Source: Vibrio barjaei
GTDB taxonomy: Bacteria; Pseudomonadota; Gammaproteobacteria; Enterobacterales; Vibrionaceae
DNA length: 44,513 bases
Reading direction: 5' to 3'
NCBI RefSeq assembly: GCF_001639065.2
Contig: NZ_LQXO02000052.1
Location: forward strand, 1-44,513
The notes under the pieces were generated by a model, which worked only from the letters and a program-made list of their open reading frames with translations, had not been told where the DNA came from and did no database searches. The stretch's first letter is position 1, and each line of letters begins with the position of its first letter. Shown here piece by piece: positions 23,177 to 33,830 of this stretch. A program made the position numbers and the translations under genes.

Positions 23177-25342
23177 TTAATTCGCTAATCGCTTCGCTAA
23201 ACCACTATGTCGTAACGTTTTATGGCGAATACCTCGATTCACGACTCGTTGATCTGCCACCAAAGTGAACTGTTTTTTCGCTCGGGTAATGCCAGTGTAG
23301 ATTAGCTCTTTAGTCAACAAGGGCGAGAAGTCGGTCGGTAAAATCATAAACGTATGAGAAAACTCACTGCCTTGAGACTTATGAATCGTCATCGCATAAG
23401 CCGTCTCATGCTCTGGCATGCGGCTCGGCAGCACAGACTTAATGCTACCATCAGGCAATTCAAAAAATACTTTCAGTCTTGGTGTCTCAGCGCAATAGTC
23501 CCACATACAAATGCCTATATCACCGTTAAATAAGCCAAGACCATGGTCGTTTCTCGTCACCATCACAGGGCGGCCGATATACCACGCCTCGTCACCACGG
23601 GAGATAAGCCCGCGTTGCTTTAGACGTTTTTCGATTCGCTGATTAAGCCCTGAAACCCCAAAGTCGCCTTCGCGAACCGCACACAATAACCGGCTTTGGG
23701 CAAAACTGGAGAGAACCTCTCTCGCCAAACGCTGCTGCCAATGTGACAAAGCTTCAGCACTTTGTAGTTCTTCTTGCGGATTGGAGCGCAGCAATAACGC
23801 AAGGTATTCTTTGTATGTGCGTACTAGCTTATCAACTAACTGTTGATAGCTATCCGCACTCAAAGCTAGCCATTCAATATCATCAAATGCTTTGTTCCAG
23901 ACCTGATCAAAACCATAGCTGTTTGCCAAATTAACTTGCTTAGCCAATTGACCGATGCCAGACCTTGCATCAAAACGATAGCTTTTTTGTAGCACGCAAA
24001 GACTATCAACCAATGCTGAGGCGGATTTTGAAGATTCCACTTTGCCAGCTAATCGGCAATCAAACTGCGTTAACGCTTGAATCAAATCATTTTGCTGACT
24101 GCTGTAACCAAACTGAGCAAAGTCACAAATATCCGACAACACTGCCCCGGCTTCCACTGAGGCTAGCTGGTCTTTGTCTCCAAGAAGAATAAGTCGAGCA
24201 TGCGCTGGTAAGGCATCCAATAAACGATGCATCATGGGCAGATCCACCATAGACGCTTCATCGAGAACCAACACATCTAAATGCAGTGGGTTAGCTTTGT
24301 TATGTCGAAACTCAACGCGACCAGGGATTGCACCGAGCAAGCGATGGAGCGTGCTCGACTCCGTTGGAATTTGCTGCTTTATTTCCGGCTCCACTGTTAA
24401 CGAGTCGACCGCTTTACCTATGGACTCAGTCAAACGAGCTGCCGCTTTCCCGGTTGGCGCTACCAGCTTAATTGAAGGTGATTCACCGGCTTGATTCGCC
24501 TGATGCACCATCGCGGCTAACAATTTAGTTACTGTAGTAGTTTTGCCAGTACCAGGCCCACCCGATATCACGGCGAATCGACGAGTAAGCGCAACTGCGG
24601 CTGCCACTTTTTGCCAGTTTAAACACAGAGATAATGGAACAGCATCATCCAAACCTTGAAGTGCTTTGACGTTTGTCGCTTGCGTGACTATGTCATCAAC
24701 ATATAGCCAGTCGATAGGCTCCACCTTAACCACATCGAGAAAATCGCAGATAACTTGCTGACGCATAACCTGATTATTCTGCTCTGCGGGTAGCGCAGAC
24801 AAAGCAGAATAAAGATAATGGTACTCACGCGAGAATAAGCGATCTAACATCTCTGCGACGCTTTGCAGCGCATCTCTCTCAATGGAAATCGGTTCAGCCA
24901 TGGCATGGAGGCGAGTAGCGATTGTCTGTTCAAAGTAGTAATAACGCTGTAGATATAATCTATTTTGCTGCCAAACCAATGGCGTGACCGCCGATGTCAT
25001 CATGTCGTTTGGAGACAAACAGGTAACCGTAGACGCTTCCGTCATTACCTTTTGCCAATCGACTTGATTCACCATGCACTCTAGCGACTCAGCAGCTTCA
25101 CCGTATAAACCGATCAAGCTTGGCATCGGCAGGGAGACTTGCTCATCTGCATCAAGGTTGACGCAAATATGCCCTTGACCTAATTGGTAGCTTGTAACCG
25201 CAGCTAACCACATCAACGGATCTCGATGCTGTTGCTCAATGGAAGAGATAAACTTCGCAAACTGAAAATCCAGCGGTCTCAAGACACTTTTTTCCGCTAG
25301 ATACGTGACCCATTCGGAGAAGTTTTTTAATACCATTACCAT
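23177..25342 (-). CDS. recD: Exodeoxyribonuclease V alpha subunit RecD
   Basis: RecD is the 5'-3' helicase of RecBCD, which processes double-strand ends for RecA-dependent repair and degrades foreign linear DNA. The Walker A motif SGGPGTGKTTTV lies at about 260-271. DEASMVDLPMMHRLL is the Walker B/motif II region, and AMTIHKSQGSEF with YTGITRAKK near the C-terminus are motifs V-VI of superfamily 1B. Its 721 residues are within the family range. The ATG shares its A with the recB stop (TGATG), so recD translation is coupled to recB. ATG codon 3 is an alternative start. Confidence 0.97.
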   Translation of the reverse strand: MVMVLKNFSEWVTYLAEKSVLRPLDFQFAKFISSIEQQHRDPLMWLAAVTSYQLGQGHICVNLDADEQVSLPMPSLIGLYGEAAESLECMVNQVDWQKVMTEASTVTCLSPNDMMTSAVTPLVWQQNRLYLQRYYYFEQTIATRLHAMAEPISIERDALQSVAEMLDRLFSREYHYLYSALSALPAEQNNQVMRQQVICDFLDVVKVEPIDWLYVDDIVTQATNVKALQGLDDAVPLSLCLNWQKVAAAVALTRRFAVISGGPGTGKTTTVTKLLAAMVHQANQAGESPSIKLVAPTGKAAARLTESIGKAVDSLTVEPEIKQQIPTESSTLHRLLGAIPGRVEFRHNKANPLHLDVLVLDEASMVDLPMMHRLLDALPAHARLILLGDKDQLASVEAGAVLSDICDFAQFGYSSQQNDLIQALTQFDCRLAGKVESSKSASALVDSLCVLQKSYRFDARSGIGQLAKQVNLANSYGFDQVWNKAFDDIEWLALSADSYQQLVDKLVRTYKEYLALLLRSNPQEELQSAEALSHWQQRLAREVLSSFAQSRLLCAVREGDFGVSGLNQRIEKRLKQRGLISRGDEAWYIGRPVMVTRNDHGLGLFNGDIGICMWDYCAETPRLKVFFELPDGSIKSVLPSRMPEHETAYAMTIHKSQGSEFSHTFMILPTDFSPLLTKELIYTGITRAKKQFTLVADQRVVNRGIRHKTLRHSGLAKRLAN

Positions 25343-28300
25343 CAGAACCCTAATCCCATTTGCTCATTTGTCTCATCCAATTGCAAAGACTCTCCTGAAA
25401 TAAGCCCATCTAATGCTTCTATCATGGCTTTGTCTGGTCTAGCACTAAAAATACCGGAGTCAGAGTCAGGCCTAACACCACGTAAAAAGAGATAAAACAC
25501 CCCGCCAAAATGCTGGTCATAGTCGTAATCAGCGATACGGGTTTTCAAGAATCGATGTAGCGCTAATGCATAAATCTGGTATTGGAGATCATAACGATGA
25601 TCAACCATAGCGTTATCGAGTTGATGTTTTTGATAACGCTCCATCTCATCGCCTAGATGGTTTGATTTCCAGTCGAGCACATAGTACTTACCCTGATGTT
25701 CGAATACTAAGTCAATAAAACCTTTAAGCATGCCTTTAACGGTGTAAAAGCCCAGTTCACTTGCCTTAGCGGATAACGCATCATAGCGTTGTATAACACG
25801 GTTTAATGACACCGCATCGAGCACCTCAATCGGCAACAGAAATTCCATCTCCACCAAACGTTGCGTAGAGTCCTTATCTCTTAAGTACAGCGCTTCACCA
25901 TCTAGCGCTGTATTCATGACCTGATCGACAAGTTGCTGAATCACCGGTAACCATTCTGCATCGTACTGCTCTCGCTCAAGAAGTTGTCGAATGACCTCGC
26001 TGTTTTGTGGTGAAGTCGCGGGCTCATTAAATTCGATTTCTTCAAACACGGTATGTAAAAATGTGCCGGGACGCGCTCCTTTAGGAAAATGAAAAATGGT
26101 TTTTTCTGGCTCTAATAACACGTCCACTTCATGCTCTTCAGATGAATCGATATCTAGCCCAGATGCCTCAATAAACACTTCACTATCGTTGGAGTGGTGG
26201 TTCTGTTTTACAAGGGCTGAGTAACTGGTGATTCGCCAATCACGATCAATGGCTATTGATTGATCTTTAGCGACGAGCTCTTCGGTTGGTTGTACCAACT
26301 CTTGATAGCGCTCCTCATCCAACTCTGGCACCTCAGTGATCGCGATTGCTTGAGAAGCATTGGCAAGCTGATCGAGCGCGGAACCTAACTCGCTCACTCC
26401 CATTTCTTGACCATTTTGGATTAGATGTCCTATTGCACTGTGATGAAGTCCAGTTGGCTCCTTGGTTGAGCGGCCATTTCTCAGTGGCGCCATCCCGATA
26501 AAACAGCCATAAACTGCACGAGTTAATGCCACATAAATGAGGCGCAAATCTTCGGCAAGCCGCTCTTTATCGGCTTGTGCCAAAGAGGCTGACGATTGAC
26601 GTAGATCGAGTACCGATGATTGGCTTTCGGCATCATAATACTTGGCTTCCATCGCTTCTCGATAACTCACCACAAACGGCAAATAAACCAAGTCGTATTC
26701 CAAACCTTTTGACTTATGAATAGTGATAATCTGAACGAGATTACGCTCTGACTCTAAACGCTGAATATGCTCGTCACTAGAGCCTAATCCTTGCTTGGCA
26801 TCCTCTATCGCTTGCCCCAACCAGCGTAGTAATGCACTGTCGCTCTCCATATCTTGTCTTGCTGCTTGCAGCAGTTCGCCCAAGTGGAGATAGTCGGTAA
26901 GTAATCGCTCACCACCATCAGTAGCCAACAATCGGTTGGAGATTTCTCGCTTAAACAATACTGAACGCAGCATTGGTAAAATACCGCGTGATATCCACTG
27001 TTGGCGATAGTCACGAAATTCAGCAACCACTTGTTCCCAGAGATTTTCATCATTATTGAGGCTGTCCAGTTGAACGGCAGGCAGAGCAAATAGCTGGGAG
27101 GCTAACGCACTTTTTAGCATTCTTTCATCGTCTTGATGCCAAACTGCTAGCATCAAACGCAGTAAGTCATCAGCTATTTCGCTGGTAAAAACGCTATCCC
27201 GGTTGGAAAGATAAACACTAGCGATACCGCGCTCAGCCAAGGCCTGTTTAATCAACTGACCTTCACTACCAGTTCTCACCAACACAGCGATATTGCCCGC
27301 TTCAATTGCTTCGTTTTTGTCGCCATTAATCAGCGCTGCTTTACCGGTTTGGGACTGGGTTAACACCTGTTTGATGTGCTGAGCGGTAGCGGCTGCCATC
27401 GTCGGTACATACTCACTTTTAGCAACGGGGGATTCCGCGTTTTGGAGCCAAAACTGCATTGCCGCTTGATGTTCACCGTTAAACTGCCACTGCATTTTAC
27501 TCGCTTTAGGGCTAGCATTGACAGCATGAAACGGAATGTCATCATCGTAGAGAAAAGCCGAATCTGCCTGCTTAAACAGTGCATTAACGCTGTTGACCAT
27601 ACTCTCGCTGGAACGCCAGTTCGTACCTAGCGTATAGTGGTCTTGTACCTGGTTTCGAGCTTGTATATAAGTAAAGATATCAGCGCCACGAAATCCATAG
27701 ATCGCCTGTTTCGGGTCACCAATCATAAACCAACCACAGCCGGCGTGACTTAAGTACACATGACTAAATATCTGATACTGAAGCGGATCCGTATCTTGGA
27801 ACTCATCGATCATCGCAACCGGAAATTGTGTTCGGATTTTTTCCGCCAGACTGTCACCAGATTCGCTGTCCAAAGCCGCCGACAAATGGGTCAGCAAATC
27901 ATCAAATGAGAGCCATTGCTTTTGTTCCTTAGCTAGAGCCAATCGCTGACGACAATGCTGAATAGCCAATGCCAACAACGAGGTTTTGAGCTCAGGTGGC
28001 TGTGCTAAGAAGGCTTCAATCTCAGTAAAGATCGTCATCGTTGGCGCGTCGCCTTTTGGCGTTTTTTCTGTAAGAACGTTTTGAGCAAATTTTTCTAATT
28101 GCGTTGGTAGGTAGTAGTCCAATGTTTCTTGTTTAGACCAATCAGTAATCGCCTCAACCCAAGTCGGCAGTGACTTTTTAGTGTAACTGCGTTTGTTTAC
28201 ATCCGATTGACTCACACATCCAACAATGTCGTCAGCGACCGCTTGCCATTCCGATTTAAGGGTTCGGATTCGCTGTAAATTCTGTGCATGAAGCTGGGTA

Positions 28301-28959
28301 ATATCACTGCAAGCATCGACATTTGTTAGCGACAGCGCCGGACCTGTCAGGTAACTGGTAATGACTTGGAGTAGATCATTTGGCGTCGCCCATAGCTTTC
28401 GGACTTCACTTGCAAGCTCCAACCCCAGAGGATAAAACTGACTGCGCCAAAAATCTGCGACCACTTGAGCTTTTAGTCGGCTTTCGTCGGTGATGAATTC
28501 ATTATTAAATCGAGATCCAGACTCAAACGCATTTTGTGTCAGCATTCTTTGGCAAAAACCGTGGATGGTGTACACCGCCGCTTCGTCCATTTGACGTTCT
28601 GCCTGAAGCAAAGTATCTACCGCAAAGCGATGATCTGTGATGTCATCTAGAAGAGGTTTAATGACCGGGTCGTCACTATCACCGCGCGCAAAAGCAATTC
28701 GAGCCTGATGAATTCGAGCGCGAATACGATCTCTAAGCTCAGCCGTTGCCGCTTCAGTAAACGTTACGACTAAGATCTGGTCGACAGTTAGTGGCTGTTT
28801 ATGACGACTTTGGTCGCTGCCATGACCGAGAAGTAGGCGCAAATAAAGGCCCGCAATGGTAAATGTTTTACCAGTACCCGCTGACGCTTCTATTAATCTT
28901 GCACCGTGCAATGGAAACTGCATGGTGTCTAACGCTATTGGTTCATGGCTCTGTGACAT
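25342..28959 (-). CDS. recB: Exodeoxyribonuclease V beta subunit RecB
   Basis: RecB is the 3'-5' helicase and the only nuclease of RecBCD. It also loads RecA after Chi. Walker A is EASAGTGKTFTIAGLYLR near the N-terminus. The UvrD-like motifs IDEFQDTDPLQYQIF and IITIHKSKGLEYDLVYLPF follow. The C-terminal nuclease domain carries VLDWKSNHLG, with the catalytic Asp and Lys. I start at the ATG at 28959 (1205 residues), matching the family N-terminus. A TTG at 28974 would add MSLNT. About 246 bases separate it from recC. Confidence 0.96.
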   Translation of the reverse strand: MSQSHEPIALDTMQFPLHGARLIEASAGTGKTFTIAGLYLRLLLGHGSDQSRHKQPLTVDQILVVTFTEAATAELRDRIRARIHQARIAFARGDSDDPVIKPLLDDITDHRFAVDTLLQAERQMDEAAVYTIHGFCQRMLTQNAFESGSRFNNEFITDESRLKAQVVADFWRSQFYPLGLELASEVRKLWATPNDLLQVITSYLTGPALSLTNVDACSDITQLHAQNLQRIRTLKSEWQAVADDIVGCVSQSDVNKRSYTKKSLPTWVEAITDWSKQETLDYYLPTQLEKFAQNVLTEKTPKGDAPTMTIFTEIEAFLAQPPELKTSLLALAIQHCRQRLALAKEQKQWLSFDDLLTHLSAALDSESGDSLAEKIRTQFPVAMIDEFQDTDPLQYQIFSHVYLSHAGCGWFMIGDPKQAIYGFRGADIFTYIQARNQVQDHYTLGTNWRSSESMVNSVNALFKQADSAFLYDDDIPFHAVNASPKASKMQWQFNGEHQAAMQFWLQNAESPVAKSEYVPTMAAATAQHIKQVLTQSQTGKAALINGDKNEAIEAGNIAVLVRTGSEGQLIKQALAERGIASVYLSNRDSVFTSEIADDLLRLMLAVWHQDDERMLKSALASQLFALPAVQLDSLNNDENLWEQVVAEFRDYRQQWISRGILPMLRSVLFKREISNRLLATDGGERLLTDYLHLGELLQAARQDMESDSALLRWLGQAIEDAKQGLGSSDEHIQRLESERNLVQIITIHKSKGLEYDLVYLPFVVSYREAMEAKYYDAESQSSVLDLRQSSASLAQADKERLAEDLRLIYVALTRAVYGCFIGMAPLRNGRSTKEPTGLHHSAIGHLIQNGQEMGVSELGSALDQLANASQAIAITEVPELDEERYQELVQPTEELVAKDQSIAIDRDWRITSYSALVKQNHHSNDSEVFIEASGLDIDSSEEHEVDVLLEPEKTIFHFPKGARPGTFLHTVFEEIEFNEPATSPQNSEVIRQLLEREQYDAEWLPVIQQLVDQVMNTALDGEALYLRDKDSTQRLVEMEFLLPIEVLDAVSLNRVIQRYDALSAKASELGFYTVKGMLKGFIDLVFEHQGKYYVLDWKSNHLGDEMERYQKHQLDNAMVDHRYDLQYQIYALALHRFLKTRIADYDYDQHFGGVFYLFLRGVRPDSDSGIFSARPDKAMIEALDGLISGESLQLDETNEQMGLGF

Positions 28960-29205
28960 GGTGTTTAAACTCAACTGTGTGATCCAACGCTTAATTCTTT
29001 AATTCTATCAATAAGATGAAACTATCATTTATACAGGGTGCGATCGCATTCACGGAATTCATTATCTGCTCCCACTACTATGCGCCCTAGAAACTGGTCC
29101 CTCTGACCTACTTGGCCGCACAGCAATCTCCCTACACACTATAAAAATACTGGCGGCCGCCCCCTTTCTTGCTCACGCAGCCTTCCCAAATTCACGAAAC
29201 TTCCC
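28960..29205. other. recC-recB spacer, no gene seen
   Basis: All frames are broken by stops. Read on the recB strand, the part nearest recC contains seven runs of three or more G within about 135 bases (29071-29206). It also has a GC palindrome GGCGGCCGCC (29152-29161) and TGCGATCGCA (29039-29048). The recB-proximal 50 bases are AT-rich and could hold a recB promoter. Confidence 0.5.
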
Positions 29206-32200
29206 CTATTCATGAGAATAGTACTCTTCAGCATTCATACTTAGGGTTCTTGGGGCTTCTAGCACGAGCTGCGAGACTAACTTGAGATCATTGGCAAGCA
29301 CTTCACTCCATTCAGGCCAGACTCTAGAAATATAAGGATTCTCGCGTTCTCCCGTTTGCATATAACCACCGATAAATCGAGCTTCCATTTTACTCAACAT
29401 CTTTTCATCGTTCGGAGTCCAGCTGCCTCGACTATAGTTTGCCTCGATACCTGCTAATGCCGATTCAGGGAAATAGGCTAGAGGTTTATCCAAACCACCA
29501 AGAAACAACTCAAGTAATTGCTTCATATACTGTTCTGCTTGAACACTATCAAGTTGAGGATAGACACGATGTACTACCCCTTCTTTTTTGTCGTAGGCCA
29601 GCATATGGGTCGCTGCTGGTTGACCTGCGAGGGTCAGTGCTAGATGGTCAATCCACGCACTTAAATAGTCACTAGAACGCAAACGCCCACTACGGTATCT
29701 AAGCAAGCCTGAGGCATAAATACCCGTGACCCAACCTTGTAATTTAATGGTGATCGAACCCAAGGTTAATTGCAGGTTTATTTCGGTATCGTCCAATGCT
29801 TTATTCGACAGCGGTCTCACGGCCTTAGCGAGTTCTTCGGTTTGCGCCACGTTCGATGCAAATTCCAAATCACCGAAGTGATTGATAGGTAGATAGCCTT
29901 GCGCCTTCTGTTCGGATTTAAATGCCGTTATTAAGTCAGTGCCGTCTTCTGATTTAGTAAAGAAATCAAGTAGCTCTTTTCGCAATACAAAGCTCTCTAA
30001 TCCATTAAGCGCAAAGGGTTCATCGTCTTCGGTTGTAAACTGCTGTGAATCAAAACTGACTTCAAGCCTGCGGTTGAATAGATATTGAACGGGCAACCGC
30101 CAAAAACGCTGCAACTCGGTAAGTTCCAGCTCAACAACACTGCCGACGGCACGTTCAATAGGCTCAAGCGTAAATGGCTCTGAACCGTCAAACCTCACAT
30201 TACTTAGCTGCTGCAAAGCAGCGGGTAGCCACTCGGAGGCATAACTTTGATAGCTGTGTGCGGACTTAAAATGAGAAGCACTAAACGGCACCATCGCGTA
30301 TTCCTGAACCAAACTGTTGCGAAGTTTGGCTCCAGACTCATCCACGCTTAACTCACTATCTCCTTGCAAGCAGTAGTTTTGCTCACAATATTCCAACAGC
30401 TCTGATACTAGTACCGAAGGTACTCGCTCAGTGTTGTCCTGAATAGAGCGTCCAACGTAGCTAATATAAAGCTGTTGCTGTGCCGATAATAAGGCTTCCA
30501 AAAATAGATAGCGGTCATCATCTCGACGAGATCGATCTCCCGGTTTGGTGCGACCTGTCATTAAGTCAAAACTTTCAGGTGGAACACTTCTCGGGTAAAC
30601 ACCGTCATTCATACCAAGCAAACACACAGCTTTAAATGGTATCGAGCGCATTGGCATTAAGGTACAGAAGTTGACTTGCCCAGCAAGGAAGCGCTGACTG
30701 ACTCGTGATCCCGATAGCTTATCGATAAAATATTGGCGTACAATGCGAGGTGCAAGTGGTTCGCTATAGCGAGCATCTTGAAGCTGTTCTTTGAGACCAG
30801 AAAGCGTGTCACGAATCGCTTTTACAACCACTTCACCTTCTAGATCAACATCAAAGAAATCATCCAACAAGGCATTTATGTTGGTTTGCCATGTATCTAT
30901 TGGTGCGGATTTGGCAAGCAATCCACGATACTTGGTAATGGTATCGATAAACTGTGCCAGTTTGCCTGCACTTTCGGCTTGCATACCTTGAGTCTGCTCA
31001 TAAGGCGCAATGGTGCCATGCTCAAACTCAAACAAGCCAGCTTGTTCACTAATAGCATACCCGGCCAGCATTCGAGAAATACCGAACATCCATGAGTTTT
31101 GCTCAAATTCAGGTAAGTCGAACTCACTGGCAGTGTGGTTATCCAAACCCCAACGTATCTGAGCCTCTTCGACCCAAAGTTTTAATGTAGCAAATTCACT
31201 GTCACTGATATTGAATCGCTGCAAAATAGCAGGTACCTCAAGCAATTCAAGTAACTCACTACTGGAACAACGCAACTCAGGTAACTGCAATAATAGGTTA
31301 AAAGCATTCAATAAAGGGCTTTCTTTGTCTGCCGTTCGGTCCGAGATCGAAAATGGAATGTAGCGCTCACCGGAAGCATTACCAAATACCGCCTGAATCG
31401 CAGGGCTATAGGCGTTGATATCGGCTACCATGACAATCACATCACGCGGCTTGAGATCGGGGTTACGATCAAACATCGCTAGCAAGTTATCATGCAACAC
31501 TTCCACTTCACGCATTGGACTGTGGCAAACGTGTAAAGATAGTGAATGATCTTGAGGCAAAATGGTTGGCTTATGTTGAGAACTTAGCAATAGCTGATCA
31601 TCTTGGTGTTCTTCTAAGTTCAAAATATCCGCTTGGATATTTTCCAACAGCGTAGTTCGCTGTATATCAACAAATGCTTCTATCTCGTTTGACTCTAGCT
31701 GTGAGAGGAGATAGAGATTATCTCTACCTAGCTTACCCATAGATGCCAGTAAGCTGTTGCCAACTTCAGAGATATGCAGTTCATCTTCGATATTTTGCTC
31801 GATAGAGCCTTTAAGCTGCTCCACCATCGACATATCGTCAGAATGTGCCACATCAGCAATTTGTTGTAAGTGCTTACGCTTGTTGGCAGCAAGCTTAGAA
31901 AGATATTTTCTGTCCCGCACTTCACCCCAGTAGTAACGACAAGGGTTGGTGAACATCAGATGCACATCAATATGCTGCCCGAGCGCCTTAAGTGCGTCCA
32001 AATATCGCGGAGGCAAAGAAGAAATGCCGAAAACAAATAAACGCTTAGGCAGCTTATCTAAACCATGCGACTTCACATCCACATTGTGTGTTAAGGCATC
32101 AATAAAGTGTTCATAGAGGTTAGCACGGTGGTAAGGTGACTGACCTAACGCTACCGTATGATCATACAACGCCTGCCATAGCTTAGGTTGCCAAGGCTGC

Positions 32201-32682
32201 TGCTCTTCTAGTTCAACGACAGGTTCCCCCGCTTCCCATGCCGCTATCCACTCTGGTCGATAAACCAAATAGCCGTCATAGATATCGGCGATTTTTTCTG
32301 CCAATTGATAGCGTTTCGAGGCATCGGCATCATCGGAAAGGTACTGAGCGAGCGGAGCAAAGTCTGGGTCATTGAGATGAAGCGGTAACAGATGCATGAT
32401 TTTCCATGTCATCGCTTCTTTATTGAATGCGCTGCGCTTGGGCACCTCATCCAAGACTTGAACAAATCGGTCCCAAATAAACGTCGCGGGAAGTGGAAAG
32501 TCGATATTGGCAGCAATGCCAAATTCTTGTGCCAGCGCCATTTTCAGCCATTGTGACATACCTGGACTTTGCACAAGAATCTGTTCTTTTTCAAATGGAT
32601 TCTCTAGTGGGTCAATTTTGATTAATTGCACCAGCAGAGATTTCAATACATCGATTTGATTTGAGTGATAAACGGTGAACAC
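29206..32682 (-). CDS. recC: Exodeoxyribonuclease V gamma subunit RecC
   Basis: RecC holds RecB and RecD together, splits the duplex and recognises Chi. The N-terminus FTVYHSNQIDVLKSLL and FGIAANIDFPLPATFIWD are family hallmarks. It has inactive helicase-like domains and a C-terminal inactive nuclease-like domain. Its 1158 residues are full length. The start codon is GTG at 32682. It is the first gene of recC-recB-recD, without the ptrA gene that separates recC and recB in E. coli. Confidence 0.96.
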   Translation of the reverse strand: MFTVYHSNQIDVLKSLLVQLIKIDPLENPFEKEQILVQSPGMSQWLKMALAQEFGIAANIDFPLPATFIWDRFVQVLDEVPKRSAFNKEAMTWKIMHLLPLHLNDPDFAPLAQYLSDDADASKRYQLAEKIADIYDGYLVYRPEWIAAWEAGEPVVELEEQQPWQPKLWQALYDHTVALGQSPYHRANLYEHFIDALTHNVDVKSHGLDKLPKRLFVFGISSLPPRYLDALKALGQHIDVHLMFTNPCRYYWGEVRDRKYLSKLAANKRKHLQQIADVAHSDDMSMVEQLKGSIEQNIEDELHISEVGNSLLASMGKLGRDNLYLLSQLESNEIEAFVDIQRTTLLENIQADILNLEEHQDDQLLLSSQHKPTILPQDHSLSLHVCHSPMREVEVLHDNLLAMFDRNPDLKPRDVIVMVADINAYSPAIQAVFGNASGERYIPFSISDRTADKESPLLNAFNLLLQLPELRCSSSELLELLEVPAILQRFNISDSEFATLKLWVEEAQIRWGLDNHTASEFDLPEFEQNSWMFGISRMLAGYAISEQAGLFEFEHGTIAPYEQTQGMQAESAGKLAQFIDTITKYRGLLAKSAPIDTWQTNINALLDDFFDVDLEGEVVVKAIRDTLSGLKEQLQDARYSEPLAPRIVRQYFIDKLSGSRVSQRFLAGQVNFCTLMPMRSIPFKAVCLLGMNDGVYPRSVPPESFDLMTGRTKPGDRSRRDDDRYLFLEALLSAQQQLYISYVGRSIQDNTERVPSVLVSELLEYCEQNYCLQGDSELSVDESGAKLRNSLVQEYAMVPFSASHFKSAHSYQSYASEWLPAALQQLSNVRFDGSEPFTLEPIERAVGSVVELELTELQRFWRLPVQYLFNRRLEVSFDSQQFTTEDDEPFALNGLESFVLRKELLDFFTKSEDGTDLITAFKSEQKAQGYLPINHFGDLEFASNVAQTEELAKAVRPLSNKALDDTEINLQLTLGSITIKLQGWVTGIYASGLLRYRSGRLRSSDYLSAWIDHLALTLAGQPAATHMLAYDKKEGVVHRVYPQLDSVQAEQYMKQLLELFLGGLDKPLAYFPESALAGIEANYSRGSWTPNDEKMLSKMEARFIGGYMQTGERENPYISRVWPEWSEVLANDLKLVSQLVLEAPRTLSMNAEEYYSHE

Positions 32683-32758
32683 GTTGCCGCGCGCCTTTAA
32701 CTAATTGTCCTCACTCAAGATTAACACATTAACTTCAGTTCTAATATTCACTTGAACT

Positions 32759-33733
32759 CTACGCTGCTTGATGTGAGGGTTTAGGTAGGTAAGCCATTAG
32801 ATAACGGACCGCTACGTAGCTCACAACAATCGTTGCCACAATTAACTCAATATTGGCTAGCATTCGAACTTGCTGAATCGCACTCTCTGGTATTCCGTGA
32901 GCACCCATCCAAGCCACCAATTTGTACAAGGCTGTAGCACCAATAACCATAGGAAAGGTAAACGCCGCATAGCCTGGGCTAAATGGTAAGCGAAGCAATT
33001 TAATGAACGCTAAATAGATAATCATCGTCATCAGTACTGCAATACCGAATAGCAGTGCAAGTATCACTGGTGAAGGCTCTGCTGCCACGGTTAGGTAACC
33101 GGCAAGTGAGAGACTCGCAGGCGCTGCCATAATCGCTAATGTTGGTTTAGCTGCGTCTGGAATTTCGTGAGTGAAAATCAAACGATAAATCATGGTAGGA
33201 AGCATCACTGCGTACACACCTAGACCAAAGTACAAAGCACCATTTGCGACCCATTGCAGATTTGGATTACCAGAGAACGCCACATCCGCAACCACAATAC
33301 CAACAGGTGGTACAAACCAGCTTGGCACCATATGGTGCAATTCGAAATCACGACTACGGTGATAAACAAAGCTTGCTAGGAACACAATATGTAAGCCTAC
33401 AGCAACTAGCCAGATACCATCACCGAGTCTTGGTAAAAACTGACCAACTGAGTGAGAGACCACCATAGTGGCCATTGCAAACGTAGGAACAACACTGCCC
33501 ACAACAGGGTGTGCTAGGTCTTCTCTTAATAGGTGGTTATGAAATAAAAATTTGTAAGCCAAAATCACAAGTAATACACTCGCGATGGCCGCGCCCATCC
33601 ACTGTGCGCCATGATGCAGTTCCAGTGCATTTTCCCAACACCAGCCAAGACTCGCGATACCTAAAGCCAATCCTGCCATTGGTGTAGGTGCGCCTTTAAC
33701 TCTGTAGTGTGCTTTTTTCACGGTCGCAATCAT
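32759..33733 (-). CDS. TDT family transporter (TehA/SLAC1-like)
   Basis: This 324-residue membrane protein has about ten helices of the tellurite-resistance/dicarboxylate transporter (TDT) family. Features are the N-terminal PTPMAGLALGIASLGWCWE, where SLAC1/TehA helix 1 begins, the FVPPVGIVVADVAFSG loop and a late GYAAFTFPMVIGATALYK helix. The ATG at 33733 has GAGG 9 bases upstream. The longer TTG start is unlikely. Family members carry anions such as malate, sulfite or chloride, and the substrate here is unknown. It diverges from a LysR regulator, which probably controls it. Confidence 0.85.
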   Translation of the reverse strand: MIATVKKAHYRVKGAPTPMAGLALGIASLGWCWENALELHHGAQWMGAAIASVLLVILAYKFLFHNHLLREDLAHPVVGSVVPTFAMATMVVSHSVGQFLPRLGDGIWLVAVGLHIVFLASFVYHRSRDFELHHMVPSWFVPPVGIVVADVAFSGNPNLQWVANGALYFGLGVYAVMLPTMIYRLIFTHEIPDAAKPTLAIMAAPASLSLAGYLTVAAEPSPVILALLFGIAVLMTMIIYLAFIKLLRLPFSPGYAAFTFPMVIGATALYKLVAWMGAHGIPESAIQQVRMLANIELIVATIVVSYVAVRYLMAYLPKPSHQAA

Positions 33734-33830
33734 TATTAGCTGCCTCAATTAATGTGTTGCGCTTATTCTAACTCTGCCTTATGTTTAGGTATATCTATTA
33801 AAACTCAACTAACGTTCAGATTAACTAAAC

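Noticed and set aside
29071..29206. G-quadruplex in the recC-recB spacer
   Set aside because: The G runs are 10 or more bases apart, too far for a canonical quadruplex with loops up to 7.
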